Below, piece after piece: positions 26,505 through 35,291 of a stretch of DNA of 64,000 bases. Positions within the stretch are counted from its first letter, which is position 1; the number at the start of each line of letters is the position of its first letter. The translations under genes and the position numbers were made by a program. Source of the DNA: Nostoc linckia NIES-25 (GTDB lineage: Bacteria > Cyanobacteriota > Cyanobacteriia > Cyanobacteriales > Nostocaceae). Location: the NCBI RefSeq assembly GCF_002368035.1, contig NZ_AP018222.1, positions 6,062,238 through 6,126,237 on the forward strand, in the 5' to 3' direction. A model generated the notes under the pieces. It was not told where the DNA came from. It saw only the letters and a program-made list of their open reading frames with translations, and did not search any database.

Positions 26505-27053
26505 TTAAGTCTTTGACGCTGGTAATGGCGAACCAAGAACAGTGAGATTGAGAGCATAGCCACCAGCGATTAGATAAACAGCATCACACAGCGAACTTAG
26601 CCGCCGTACTAAAGAACCCAGGCGATCGCGGAACGTCCTGCCAATAGGGTAAGCTGGCACTATACCCCAACCCACTTCTTCTGCCACAAACAGCATATCA
26701 GCAGCCACCAAATCCACCGTCTCTAAAAACTCTGCAAGCATATTTTCCCAGGTTTGGTCATCTTGTTCTAGAAGATTAGCTACCCAAGTTCCTAGAGAAT
26801 CAACCAAAAGACAGTTATGGGGTTTCGCGTCAGCTAGGGTAGCAGACAGTTCCACAGGTACAGACAAGGTTACCCAGTCTTGGGGACGACGTTTTTGGTG
26901 TTCTAAAATGCGTTTGTGCCATTCTTCATCATCTGGGTTATCAGTGGCTGTTGCTATGTAAATAACTGCTTTGCCCGACTCCATAGCCAGAGTTTCTGCC
27001 CACTCACTTTTACCAGATCGAGCTGGGCCTGTTACTAAAATGACTTTACCCAA
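26505..27053 (-). CDS. cobU: Adenosylcobinamide kinase / guanylyltransferase
   Basis: This bifunctional enzyme of the cobalamin nucleotide-loop pathway phosphorylates adenosylcobinamide and adds GMP. The 182-residue protein has the P-loop GPARSGKSEWAE at the start, WHKRILEHQKRRP, where the guanylylated His of CobU lies, and VDSLGTWVANLL with FVAEEVGWGIVPAYPIGR typical of the family. The start is a TTG with CAGGA 8 bases upstream; no better ATG is in frame. No other cobalamin genes are in the window. Confidence 0.92.
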   Translation of the reverse strand: MGKVILVTGPARSGKSEWAETLAMESGKAVIYIATATDNPDDEEWHKRILEHQKRRPQDWVTLSVPVELSATLADAKPHNCLLVDSLGTWVANLLEQDDQTWENMLAEFLETVDLVAADMLFVAEEVGWGIVPAYPIGRTFRDRLGSLVRRLSSLCDAVYLIAGGYALNLTVLGSPLPASKT

Positions 27054-27135
27054 AGTTTTTTCCTGAGTATCTTCACAATATAGCTACGTTTGCAGTTTAT
27101 CATCACAGCAGTTAACTGTTGGCTTCATCACCCCC

Positions 27136-27253
27136 CTAGAACTAAAGTTCCAGGCTAACAGCTCAAGTCTACTCAAGTAGACTCAAAAATTTTGCGTGTA
27201 TTTAGTCATCTTGAGATGACTTTTGCTATGAGCAAGGAACTTCAGTTCCTTGC
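27136..27253. repeat. Four consecutive perfect hairpins
   Basis: Four dyads follow one another: CTAGAACTAAAGTTCCAG (27136-27153), AGTCTACTCAAGTAGACT (27166-27183), AGTCATCTTGAGATGACT (27204-27221) and GCAAGGAAC TTCA GTTCCTTGC (27232-27253). Small hairpins with an ACTTCAGT-type centre are found at ends of IS200/IS605-type elements, so this may be a remnant or structured RNA. No transposase or TnpB frame is adjacent. Confidence 0.6.
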
Positions 27254-27260
27254 GGGACAT

Positions 27261-27287
27261 CGGTTTTACGTTAAGTTGACACTAATG
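27261..27287. repeat. Lone end of MITE-like family A
   Basis: On the minus strand it reads CATTAGTGTCAACTTAACG, followed by TAAAACCG, as at the right end of the element at 8504-8698. No partner end is found to the left within several hundred bases, so this is a solo end or a decayed copy next to the hairpin cluster. Confidence 0.65.
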
Positions 27288-27646
27288 ACAGATGTAAAGC
27301 CCCTACCTGTGTACTTCATTTACCTAAAAAACGCTGTATCTCTACTCCTAACTCCTAACTCCTAACTCCTAACTCAACATCAGCACTCCCTATTTGTTGC
27401 CCAAATTTTTATTTCACAGGTAAGATTTTTGATTTTAAATAAGTTTTAAGAGATAAAATTAGCACCAGCATCATTGGAAATTAATAATTACAGTAGATTG
27501 CAAGTTGGTGAAGTAAATAAATTTAAGTCTGATAGACAGGCATAAAATCGGTTTGACTTCTGTGACTAGGATAATTCACCAATTCTGCTGTATGTTTCAA
27601 GTCGGGATTGAAAACCCGCCAATAAATTGACAGCAAACTATAGGGT

Positions 27647-28453
27647 ATGTTTATGAAACCAGGCTTAAAACGTATTGAAGCAACTCTACACGATTTAGGG
27701 ACTCGTGGCACTGATGTAGCTGAACAAGGAGATTCAACAAAGCGGCCTTTCTCTTTTAGAATCAGTGTCGCAGCTAACGAACCTACAAAAAGCACAAATC
27801 CATCTTCTGAGGATGCTGAAGTCAACGTAGAAGGACAAGCAGCTGGCGTTGGCGTCGATACGGAACAAAATTTATTTCGCCAGCATGACTCTGTGCAAAC
27901 GTTTCAAGCAGAAGATAACGGTGGTAAAACACCCAGCCTACCCAAGTTCAAAACTCCTAGCATCAGTAACCATCGTCACGGAGCAAATCCGGGCTTGGCG
28001 ATGAATATATTGCAAGAAATTCAGGAAAGTGTTGCTGGTTGGCAAATAGAACTACAAAATATTTTGCAGGAAATTCAGGATATTTACTTAGAAGGGCCAA
28101 TTGTCAATGGCTGGTTAGAATGTAATTTCCAGGAACCAGAACCAGGTGGAACTGCAACACTTCGTCATGCAGAAATTGACAGGCTAATGAACTATGTCGA
28201 AGAAATTTGTGCTAGTGGTGGGAAAGTGTCCTATCAATCGTCTGCTACTAGCTATCGCCTCTGCGGCGTAGACGATTCTGGTAAAGTTTGGTCGCGCCCA
28301 TGTCCAGCGGATCAGGTTCCTACCGTTAGTATAGCGATCGCTCGTTACCAAAAATTACGTCAGTTGTTGGGGCGCAAGCAAACTTTGGAAACTCGTTTGG
28401 CTCAACTTGCTCAAAGTCTTGTAGTTTTACATAGTCATATTCAGCAAACGTGA
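27647..28453 (+). CDS. Hypothetical cyanobacterial protein
   Basis: The 268-residue product has a low-complexity N-terminal half (Ser, Asn, Glu, Gly; about 20-110). The second half starts at MNILQEIQESVAGWQIELQNILQEIQDIYLEGP, is helical and ends in a coiled-coil-like helix (YQKLRQLLGRKQTLETRLAQLAQSLVVLHSHI). In between lies GGKVSYQSSATSYRLCGVDDSGKVWSRPCP. No known catalytic motif is seen and there is no signal peptide. A second ATG two codons in (27653) could be the start. I do not recognise a function. Confidence 0.65.
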   Translation: MFMKPGLKRIEATLHDLGTRGTDVAEQGDSTKRPFSFRISVAANEPTKSTNPSSEDAEVNVEGQAAGVGVDTEQNLFRQHDSVQTFQAEDNGGKTPSLPKFKTPSISNHRHGANPGLAMNILQEIQESVAGWQIELQNILQEIQDIYLEGPIVNGWLECNFQEPEPGGTATLRHAEIDRLMNYVEEICASGGKVSYQSSATSYRLCGVDDSGKVWSRPCPADQVPTVSIAIARYQKLRQLLGRKQTLETRLAQLAQSLVVLHSHIQQT

Positions 28454-28559
28454 AGTTTTAAAGATTTTTTCCGAAAAAACTCGGTTGGTGGGTAGATAAA
28501 ATTTGGTTTAGATTAACTAAGACAAAATGTGCATTAGATTTAAGATTTTAATCTAAAAT

Positions 28560-28650
28560 CGTTCGACTGAGCGACTTGTGCCGAGCGTACCCCTTCGGGG
28601 AAGCAAGCTACGCGTAGCGTCTCGTAGAGAAGTCGAGGTAAGCCGAAGTC
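28560..28650. repeat. Nostoc-type palindromic repeat
   Basis: Sequences such as CCCCTTCGGGG, AGCTACGCGTAGC and TCTCGTAGAGA follow closely and include several short palindromes. Related pieces are seen near 5150-5290. They lie in the spacer before the first glycosyltransferase and have no coding value. Confidence 0.6.
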
Positions 28651-28724
28651 CCAAATCTGTCTTAGAAAGTTCCGATCTAAGGAAGCCTTAGCTCAGACTT
28701 TCCGCAAAATCCGAAATTAAATCT

Positions 28725-29669
28725 ATGCCAGATATCCAAATCTCTGCCATTATCTGTACCCACAATCGAGATGCCTATTTAGGTGCTGCAATTGATAGTC
28801 TTTTAGCGCAGGATTTTGCTGCTAATTTTGAAGTTGTAGTAGTTGATAATGGGTCTAGCGATCGCACCCGTGAAGTAGTAGAACAAAGGATTGACGATCC
28901 CCGCCTAAAGTATATCTTTGAACCCACCATCGGTTTATCTGTCGCCCGCAACACGGGTGCAAGAGTGGCTAGTAGTGATATTTTGGCTTATCTAGATGAC
29001 GATGCCGTTGCGAGCAAGGGCTGGCTGCAAGTTTTATATTCTGCCTATTACAATAACTCTAAACTAGCGATCGCAGGTGGCAAAGTCACTCTCATCTGGC
29101 CTGAAGGAGTGCAACAACCACAGTGGCTATCTTTAGGGTTAGCAGGAAATCTAGGTGCATACGACTTGGGTGACAATATCATCTACATTCAGCAACCTGG
29201 CTCAACACCGAGAGGCTTAAATTACTCCATCCGTCGTAGTTTCTTAGAAGAAATCGGAGGTTTCGATCCTCATCTTGGTCGAGTGGGGAAAAATTTATTA
29301 TCTAACGAAGAACTACAAATGACAGAATTTGCCTTACAACGCGGTTGGCAAGTCGCTTATCTTCCAGAAGCACTAGTCGCTCACAATGTTGCTCCAGAAC
29401 GCTTGCAACGTTCTTGGTTTTTAAATCGAGGCTGGTGGCAAGGTATCAGCGAGTGCTATCGAGAACAACTCGCTGGCAGAGCTGGCATCGCTCAATTACG
29501 GCGAGGCAGCGAACGATTTTTGCGCGGTTTGTACAAGGCATTACAATATTTCTCTGACCCAGCAGAACGATTTGATAAACTCGTGTATGCTTACGGTCAA
29601 ATTGGCTACTTAAATGCTGCTATTCAAGGTCTTTTATCCACATCAAATAAGAAGTCATCAGTATCATAA
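28725..29669 (+). CDS. Family 2 glycosyltransferase (HpsE-like candidate)
   Basis: The 314-residue enzyme has a GT-A fold: ISAIICTHNRDAYLGAAIDS at the start, VVVVDNGSSDRT, LAYLDDDAV (the DxD-type metal site) and, later, ELQMTEFALQRGWQ (a family ED/Q-type motif). It should transfer a sugar from a nucleotide-sugar in the cytoplasm. It is followed after 12 bp by a second GT2 gene and then an acetyltransferase. This set resembles the hormogonium polysaccharide (hps) genes of Nostoc, but the HpsE assignment is from memory and tentative. Confidence 0.85.
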   Translation: MPDIQISAIICTHNRDAYLGAAIDSLLAQDFAANFEVVVVDNGSSDRTREVVEQRIDDPRLKYIFEPTIGLSVARNTGARVASSDILAYLDDDAVASKGWLQVLYSAYYNNSKLAIAGGKVTLIWPEGVQQPQWLSLGLAGNLGAYDLGDNIIYIQQPGSTPRGLNYSIRRSFLEEIGGFDPHLGRVGKNLLSNEELQMTEFALQRGWQVAYLPEALVAHNVAPERLQRSWFLNRGWWQGISECYREQLAGRAGIAQLRRGSERFLRGLYKALQYFSDPAERFDKLVYAYGQIGYLNAAIQGLLSTSNKKSSVS

Positions 29670-29681
29670 ATTATACTCATT

Positions 29682-30638
29682 ATGTCAACTAAAATACCAG
29701 TTTCCGTATTAATTCCCGCGAAAAACGAACAAGCCAACTTGCCAGCTTGTCTGACTAGCCTCAGCAGAGCAGATGAAATATTTGTAGTCGATTCTCAAAG
29801 TACCGATAATAGTGTTGAAATTGCTAACAGTTATGGCGCAAATGTCGTTGAATTTAAATTCAATGGACATTGGCCTAAAAAGAAAAATTGGTCTTTAGAT
29901 AATCTACCTTTTCGTAATGAATGGGTACTAATTGTAGATTGTGATGAACGCATCACTCCCGAACTTTGGGACGAAATTGAGCAGGTAATTCATCAGGATG
30001 AGTATACTGGTTATTATCTCAATCGCCGGGTATTTTTCTTAGGAAAATGGATTCGCTATGGTGGAAAATATCCCGATTGGAATCTGCGTTTATTTCAGCA
30101 TAAAAAAGGACGCTACGAAAACCTACATACAGAAGATATTCCCAACACTGGTGACAACGAAGTTCACGAACATGTAATCTTGCAGGGGAAAGTTGGGTAT
30201 CTAAAAAATGATATGCTCCACGAAGATTTCCGCGACCTTTATCATTGGTTAGAACGGCACAACCGTTATTCAAATTGGGAAGCCCGCGTTTATTATAATA
30301 TTCTCACAGGTCAAGATGATAGCGGCACTATTGGTGCAAATTTATTTGGTGATGCAGTCCAACGCAAACGCTTTTTGAAAAAAGTATGGGTACACTTACC
30401 GTTCAAACCCTTTTTGCGATTTGTGTTGTTTTATATAATTCAACGCGGTTTTTTAGATGGCAAAGCAGGATATATATATGCACGTTTGCTGAGTCAATAC
30501 GAATATCAAATTGGGGTTAAACTTTACGAATTACGAAATTGTGGCGGTCATCTAAATACTGCAACTACACCAAAGCAGGAAATTCTTGAGCAGGAAAGCA
30601 GAGGAGCAGAAGGAAAGCTATTGACAATTGACTCCTAA
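29682..30638 (+). CDS. Family 2 glycosyltransferase, WaaE/KdtX-like
   Basis: The 318-residue protein starts VSVLIPAKNEQANLPACL and has VDSQSTDNSVEIA and VLIVDCDERI (DxD motif), then the region YGGKYPDWNLRLFQHKKG usual for the WaaE/KdtX (lipopolysaccharide core beta-1,4-glucosyltransferase-like) subgroup. A C-terminal hydrophobic stretch near FLRFVLFYIIQRGFLDG may touch the membrane. It is 12 bp downstream of the other GT2 gene and probably in one operon. The last ~20 residues (EILEQESRGAEGK) are low complexity and may be repeat-derived. Confidence 0.85.
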   Translation: MSTKIPVSVLIPAKNEQANLPACLTSLSRADEIFVVDSQSTDNSVEIANSYGANVVEFKFNGHWPKKKNWSLDNLPFRNEWVLIVDCDERITPELWDEIEQVIHQDEYTGYYLNRRVFFLGKWIRYGGKYPDWNLRLFQHKKGRYENLHTEDIPNTGDNEVHEHVILQGKVGYLKNDMLHEDFRDLYHWLERHNRYSNWEARVYYNILTGQDDSGTIGANLFGDAVQRKRFLKKVWVHLPFKPFLRFVLFYIIQRGFLDGKAGYIYARLLSQYEYQIGVKLYELRNCGGHLNTATTPKQEILEQESRGAEGKLLTIDS

Positions 30639-30728
30639 CTCTAGCAATTTTAGATTTTGAATTTTGGATTGAAGGAGAAATTTAAAATCTAAAATCTTAA
30701 AATCTTAAAATCTAAAATCCCAAATTGA

Positions 30729-31310
30729 ATGACTAATGACAAACCTTTCGTAGATTTACGCAAATATGACCAATCTTGGTTCGATCGCGGGCGTCCAGCT
30801 TGGTATATTTTATTATGGTGGTTTGTACAAGCGATCGCCTTTCCCCTGACTCCCCAACCGTTAAATATTTTACGTTGTACCCTACTACGATTATTTGGCG
30901 CTCGTATCGGCAAAGGTGTATTAATTCGACCCACAGCCCGTTTTACTTATCCCTGGAAAATTACCATAGGTAATTACAGTTGGATTGGAGATAACGTAGT
31001 TTTATACAGCCTCGATGGAATTAACATCGGCGAACACTGCGTAATTTCCCAGAAAAGTTACCTCTGTACTGGTAGTCATGATATCCAAGACCCTGCCTTT
31101 GGCTTGAAAACAGCGAGTATCACCATTGAAAATGGCGCGTGGGTGGCGACAGATTGTTTCGTTGGGCCGGGAGTAAAAATTGGTGCTAATGCTGTCATTG
31201 GCGCTCGTAGTAGTGTTTTTACTAGTATGCCTTCTGGACAAGTTTGTTGGGGAAGCCCCTGTCGTGCGAATAAAGCGCGGATAAAACTCGATCCTGTCAC
31301 AATTCCATAA
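30729..31310 (+). CDS. WcaF/HpsU-type polysaccharide O-acetyltransferase
   Basis: The 193-residue enzyme has the left-handed beta-helix of hexapeptide acyltransferases: repeated ITIGNYSWIGDNVVL, INIGEHCVISQKSYL, ITIENGAWVATDCFVGPGVKIGANAVIGARSSVF. The catalytic His is likely in LCTGSHDIQDP. The N-terminus with ILLWWFVQAIAFPLTP is a hydrophobic helix seen in WcaF relatives. It would O-acetylate an exopolysaccharide, using acetyl-CoA. It follows two glycosyltransferases in the same direction. The name HpsU (hormogonium polysaccharide) is plausible but not proven here. Confidence 0.85.
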   Translation: MTNDKPFVDLRKYDQSWFDRGRPAWYILLWWFVQAIAFPLTPQPLNILRCTLLRLFGARIGKGVLIRPTARFTYPWKITIGNYSWIGDNVVLYSLDGINIGEHCVISQKSYLCTGSHDIQDPAFGLKTASITIENGAWVATDCFVGPGVKIGANAVIGARSSVFTSMPSGQVCWGSPCRANKARIKLDPVTIP

Positions 31311-31486
31311 TTTATTGGATAGACCAGGGTAGCACAATTAGCTGTGCTACCCTATGTTTTTCATATTTATAATTTAATCATCAATCATTCCTCCGTAAAA
31401 TTTCAGTGGTTTAACTTTTAGCTTATGTGATTTTTATACGAGTACAGTGATTGGAAGTTCCTTAAATAAACTAAGAAAATTTCAAA

Positions 31487-31712
31487 AGGACTTACGCAAA
31501 AGATAACGAAAGTAGCGGTAATTCCAATACTGCTCGGTTAAGGATTTTAAACTGGAATTTGGTTTGGGGAAAAGGTTAAAGGGTAAGGGTTAAAGGTTTT
31601 TTCTTTCCCTTTTCCCCTTTCCCTTTCCCCCTTAACCGACAAGTATTGGCGGTAATTCATGAATTACCGCTACGCAAGAATAAGGTTTTCAGTCACATAT
31701 TGCGTAAGTCCT
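31487..31712. mobile_element. MITE-like element with ACTTACGCA ends, interrupted
   Basis: The left end reads AGGACTTACGCAA and the right end TTGCGTAAGTCCT. Removing the inner element and one 9-bp duplicate leaves a 92-bp element with a perfect central palindrome (GTAGCGGTAATTC and its complement). ACTTACGCA-type ends are known from cyanobacterial miniature elements. No coding capacity. Confidence 0.8.
31524..31648. mobile_element. MITE-like family B element inserted in the ACTTACGCA element
   Basis: The ends are CCAATACTGCTCGGTTAAGG (left) and, on the other strand, CAATACTTGTCGGTTAAGGG (right). It is flanked by GCGGTAATT on both sides (31515-31523, 31649-31657), a 9-bp target duplication. 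The interior is purine- then pyrimidine-rich (GGGAAAAGG, CTTTTCCC), giving one long hairpin. The ends are related to those of the element at 38981-39114. Confidence 0.8.
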
Positions 31713-32045
31713 GTTCAAAACCAAACATAAAACCTGTTTTAATTAATAATTCTGGCTTTGAGAATTTATTTTTGTTAATAGATATATTTTATACAAATTA
31801 TGCTTGACAGATGTAGGCATTTTTTTGGAGATAGTTTACTTTTAATTAAACCTTTTAAGTTTCAAGTACACAATTCGTGCGTATCTGAAAAATTTGGCAG
31901 AAGATGTGGTATCTCAAATCAATCGAGAGATGGTGTTGTTGAGCAAACTACAAAACTGGAATGTAAAAACCTGTGTTTGTGAACTTGACAAAGCTTTTAA
32001 AGGCGAAGAAATTTGAGAGTTAAAACATTTAATCATCATATAAGT

Positions 32046-34112
32046 ATGAATTTTAATAAAGATCGGAATAATATTATTTTAATAGTCGATCCTCTTCCTA
32101 GTAGCTTAAAAAGTTTATTCGATTTCTTAAAAGATTCTGGCTTTCAAGTGTTAGTAGCTGAAGATGGAGAAAGTGTAGTTAAAATTGCAGAATACGCCTT
32201 ACCTGACTTAATTTTATTAGATGTAGTATTGCCAGGAATTGACGGCTTTAAAACTTGCCAAATTTTGAAAGATAATTCAGCAACTCAAGATATTCCTGTA
32301 ATATTTATAAGCGAGCTAACTGATAAATTAAGCACAATCAAAGGTTTGAATATCGGTGCAGTAGATTATATTACTAAACCTTTAGAAAATCGAGAAGTAT
32401 TAGCTAGGGTAAATATCCATTTACGCCTCCGAAACCTCACAAAAAAACTCACAGAGCAAAATGAGCGTTTGCAGGTAGAAATTTTTGAGCGCCAGCGAAT
32501 AGAAGAGAAACAGCTATCTCATTCAACCGCATTAAGTGAATCAAATATTCTGATTGATATTAGCGAAAAGCAAGCTGCGCTGCGGGAACGCAAGCACGCA
32601 GAAGAGAAAATTCGCGAACAAGCTGCTTTACTTAATATCACTACAGATGCAATTCTCGTTCAAGATTTGAGTAACCAAATTCAATTTTGGAATAAAGGAG
32701 CCGAACATCTTTACGGTTGGATAGCACAAGAAGCTTTGGGTAAGAATTCAAATCAGCTTTTATATCGCAAACAAAACTTCTGCCAACTCAAAAATATTCA
32801 GAAAACTTTAGCTGATAGTGGTTCGTGGCAAGGTGAGTTACATCAAGTCACAAAACAAGGGCAAGAAATGATAGTTGCTAGCCGTTGGACGCTCGTAAAT
32901 GATGAAGCAGGGCAAGCCAAATCTATCCTCATTGTCAACTCTGACATTACAGAAAAAAAACAACTTGAAGCCCAATTTATCCGCGCTCAACGAATGGAAA
33001 GTCTTGGAACATTAGCAAGTGGTATCGCCCACGATCTCAATAATGCACTGACACCAATCATGATGACAATGCAACTTCTAGAAGCAAAACTTCCTGATGA
33101 GAAAAGTCATCATTGGCTGGGAATTATGGAAACAAATGTTAAACGGGTAGCAGATTTAGTTAAACAAGTATTGTGGTTTTCATGCGGTTATGTAGGTAAT
33201 TTTAAAACATTACAGGTGCGGGATTTAATTCCAGAAATAGAAAACATTATCAAACAAACATTTTCCAGAGCTATCGAAATTCGTATCGATGTTCCTACAC
33301 AAAATCTGTGGAATATTTTTGGTGATGCTACTCAGCTACACCAAGTGTTGACGAACCTGTGTATTAATGCTCGTGATGCTATGCCTAATGGTGGTATCTT
33401 GAAGATTTCTGCAAATAATTTCTGGGTTGATAGCCACTATGCCAGGATGAACATTGATGCTAAGGTGGGTTCATACATAATGATTAGCGTCTCTGATACA
33501 GGTACAGGAATCCCTAGAGAAATAGTAGATAGAATTTTTGAACCATTTTTCACAACCAAAGAAGTAGGTAAAGGCAAAGGGCTTGGCCTTTCAACGGTGC
33601 TTGGCATCATCAAAAGCCACGGTGGTTTTATAAATGTAGTTACTCTTAGCAAAGGCACAGAATTTCAAGTTTGCTTACCAGTCACTCAAACAATTGAAAC
33701 AGATAGTAAATTATGTGGAGATCGAGAATTACCTTCAGGGCATGGAGAATTGATTCTAGTTGTTGATGATGAAGATTCAATTCGGGAAATTACTAAAAAC
33801 TGGTTGGAACAAAATGGCTATAAAGCTATACTGGCTAATGATGGTATTGATGCGATCGCACTTTATACAAAACATCAACAAGAAATTAGTGCGCTGCTGA
33901 TTGATATGATGATGCCATACATGGATGGGCCAACAACTATTAATGTATTGAAAAAAATTAATCCAGATATCAAAATTATTGGTATTAGTGGATTAGCCTC
34001 CAACCATGAAATGATTAAAACCCTTGGTAACAACGTTAAAACCTTTTTATCTAAGCCCTACACCTCGTGCGATTTGTTAATAAATTTACAAATGGTGCTG
34101 AATACAAAGTAG
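32046..34112 (+). CDS. Hybrid sensor histidine kinase (receiver-PAS-kinase-receiver)
   Basis: About 688 residues, no membrane segment. The order is receiver 1 (about 8-125; phosphoacceptor D59 in LILLDVVLPG, Lys in ITKPL), a coiled-coil linker, a PAS domain (about 200-310; AALLNITTDAILVQD ... WNKGAEHLYGW), a kinase core (H-box LASGIAHDLNNALTP, N-box NLCINARDAM, G1 DTGTGIP, G2 GKGLGLSTVLGI) and receiver 2 (DDED, D in ALLIDMMMPYMDG, LSKPY). The first receiver has only one acidic residue at the metal site (IVDPLP). The frame also opens from a TTG at 32013; I use the ATG. Partner and signal are unknown. Confidence 0.88.
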   Translation: MNFNKDRNNIILIVDPLPSSLKSLFDFLKDSGFQVLVAEDGESVVKIAEYALPDLILLDVVLPGIDGFKTCQILKDNSATQDIPVIFISELTDKLSTIKGLNIGAVDYITKPLENREVLARVNIHLRLRNLTKKLTEQNERLQVEIFERQRIEEKQLSHSTALSESNILIDISEKQAALRERKHAEEKIREQAALLNITTDAILVQDLSNQIQFWNKGAEHLYGWIAQEALGKNSNQLLYRKQNFCQLKNIQKTLADSGSWQGELHQVTKQGQEMIVASRWTLVNDEAGQAKSILIVNSDITEKKQLEAQFIRAQRMESLGTLASGIAHDLNNALTPIMMTMQLLEAKLPDEKSHHWLGIMETNVKRVADLVKQVLWFSCGYVGNFKTLQVRDLIPEIENIIKQTFSRAIEIRIDVPTQNLWNIFGDATQLHQVLTNLCINARDAMPNGGILKISANNFWVDSHYARMNIDAKVGSYIMISVSDTGTGIPREIVDRIFEPFFTTKEVGKGKGLGLSTVLGIIKSHGGFINVVTLSKGTEFQVCLPVTQTIETDSKLCGDRELPSGHGELILVVDDEDSIREITKNWLEQNGYKAILANDGIDAIALYTKHQQEISALLIDMMMPYMDGPTTINVLKKINPDIKIIGISGLASNHEMIKTLGNNVKTFLSKPYTSCDLLINLQMVLNTK

Positions 34113-34117
34113 ATTGG

Positions 34118-34240
34118 GTATGGGGTATTGGGCATGGGGCATGGGGCAAAGGGCAAAGGGGAAAAGAAAGATCCCTCCTTTTACCTTTTCCCTTTTACCT
34201 TTCCCCTTGGCGAAGCCATCTCCCAATCCCGATCCCGAAT
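34118..34240. repeat. Short repeats and inverted repeat downstream of the hybrid kinase
   Basis: GGGCATGGGGCATGGGGCAAAGGGCAAAGGGG-like purine repeats on the left are matched by CCCTTTTACCTTTCCCC and CCCAATCCCGATCCC on the right. The structure could fold back and end transcription. It resembles the spacer at 19012-19140. Confidence 0.5.
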
Positions 34241-34283
34241 GAGTGGTAATATGTTCTCATGGCTGCTCTAATCCTTGGTATTG

Positions 34284-34772
34284 ATGAACAAATTATTGGA
34301 TGAAACGCTGTCAATCGAAATTGCTCAACGCATAAAAAGTAGAGCTAGTACTCCCTTTGACAATGCTTACAAAGCAGCATTGTCCACTGAGGGAGCAAAA
34401 TATGTTCAAGGATTTTTAACTTTTGTTGGAAAACCATATAGACCAATTGAACACAGTTGGATTGAGTTAGGTGATACTTCCAGCGATGACTCCCTTATAC
34501 GCATTGTCGATCCAACATTACCGCACCTGAAAAAAAATCCTCAAGAACTTTGGTATTTTGCTGCACAAAAGCTGACAGTAAAAAAACTGAAAGCCATTAT
34601 TGAAGAATCAAAAGAAGATTATCCAGAAGACGATCCTTTACCTATCTATGGTGAACCACCTTATGAATATTATGGTGATGTAATGTTAGGTGGTCAAGAA
34701 TATTTAGCAGCTTATCAAGCAGCAGAAGCTAAATGTAAAGAAATCAATCAACTTAATCCTGAGAGAAACTAA
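34284..34772 (+). CDS. Hypothetical acidic protein
   Basis: The 162-residue product has no signal peptide or membrane helix. It starts MNKLLDETLSIEIAQRIKSR. The centre YVQGFLTFVGKPYRPIEHSWIELGD looks like a small alpha/beta domain that handles a substrate through conserved aromatic residues. The C-terminus is rich in Asp, Glu, Pro and Tyr (EDYPEDDPLPIYGEPPYEYYGD) and helical at the end. The frame opens at a TTG three codons earlier (34275). No catalytic motif is known to me and I do not recognise the family. Confidence 0.6.
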   Translation: MNKLLDETLSIEIAQRIKSRASTPFDNAYKAALSTEGAKYVQGFLTFVGKPYRPIEHSWIELGDTSSDDSLIRIVDPTLPHLKKNPQELWYFAAQKLTVKKLKAIIEESKEDYPEDDPLPIYGEPPYEYYGDVMLGGQEYLAAYQAAEAKCKEINQLNPERN

Positions 34773-34892
34773 TACAATTTTAGATTTTAGATTTTTGTTT
34801 TCACCTTAGCCACTACTCTCTGTGCTAGTTACTTTCCAAGGGAAAGCGATTTCTAAATTCTGATTTCTGAATTCTGAATTCTGAATTCTGTT

Positions 34893-35291
34893 TTAATACG
34901 ATTTGCCATCACTACCAAAATATTCCCGATAACCACAAATTTTGTCTCCACGCACATCAAAGGAAACTGCTACCCGATTTTTGTAAGGCTGTCCGAATAA
35001 AAGTCCTTCATCACGGAATTCAAAGACAGCGGTTGTTTCATTGCTGGTAACACGGTCTAGACCAGTTAGCTGCAAGCCAGGGGCGAAGGATTGAGAAACA
35101 TACTCGAAAAATTCTCTAGCTCGGTCTTTTCCCACATTCAAACCGTGAAATTTTCCCATAGGAAACCAAAAGGTAAAATCTTCTGAGAGCATATCTAACA
35201 ATGCTTCCCACTCCCCTGTTGCCATCCCATGTGTAAGATTATCAAATGCCTGCCGAGCAACTTTTAAAGTATTTTCTGAATTTTGTGTCAT
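34893..35291 (-). CDS. SnoaL/NTF2-like domain protein
   Basis: The 132-residue product fits the cone-shaped NTF2/SnoaL fold: starting helices ARQAFDNLTHGMATGEWEALLDMLSEDFTFWFPMGKFHG, then RAREFFEYVSQSF and long strands with AVFEFRDEGLLFGQPYKNRVAVSFDV and CGYREYFG. Such small proteins act as cyclases, isomerases or ligand-binding scaffolds; no substrate can be named. The ATG has AGGAGAG upstream. It is divergent from the cupin gene. Confidence 0.78.
   Translation of the reverse strand: MTQNSENTLKVARQAFDNLTHGMATGEWEALLDMLSEDFTFWFPMGKFHGLNVGKDRAREFFEYVSQSFAPGLQLTGLDRVTSNETTAVFEFRDEGLLFGQPYKNRVAVSFDVRGDKICGYREYFGSDGKSY

Larger units (their letters stand above)
27054..27646. other. 593-bp gap with serial hairpins and a lone MITE end
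   Basis: The left half has four close-set hairpins at 27136-27253, described separately, then a lone family-A end. The region 27340-27375 has CTCCTAACT repeats. The right part, AT-rich, should hold the promoter of the plus-strand gene at 27647. No coding frame is convincing. Confidence 0.6.
31311..32045. other. 735-bp gap with nested MITE-like elements
   Basis: The elements at 31487-31712 and 31524-31648 are described separately. The stretch 31800-32012 has short open frames in two phases with no start in the longer one and no recognised product. The last frame ends in ATTTGAG, overlapping a TTG at 32013 that is in frame with the sensor kinase. This could be the remnant of a small upstream gene. 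Confidence 0.5.

Noticed and set aside
31800..31982. 60-codon frame ahead of the hybrid kinase
   Set aside because: An alternative phase looks more protein-like but lacks a start; neither gives a recognised product. It may be a remnant.
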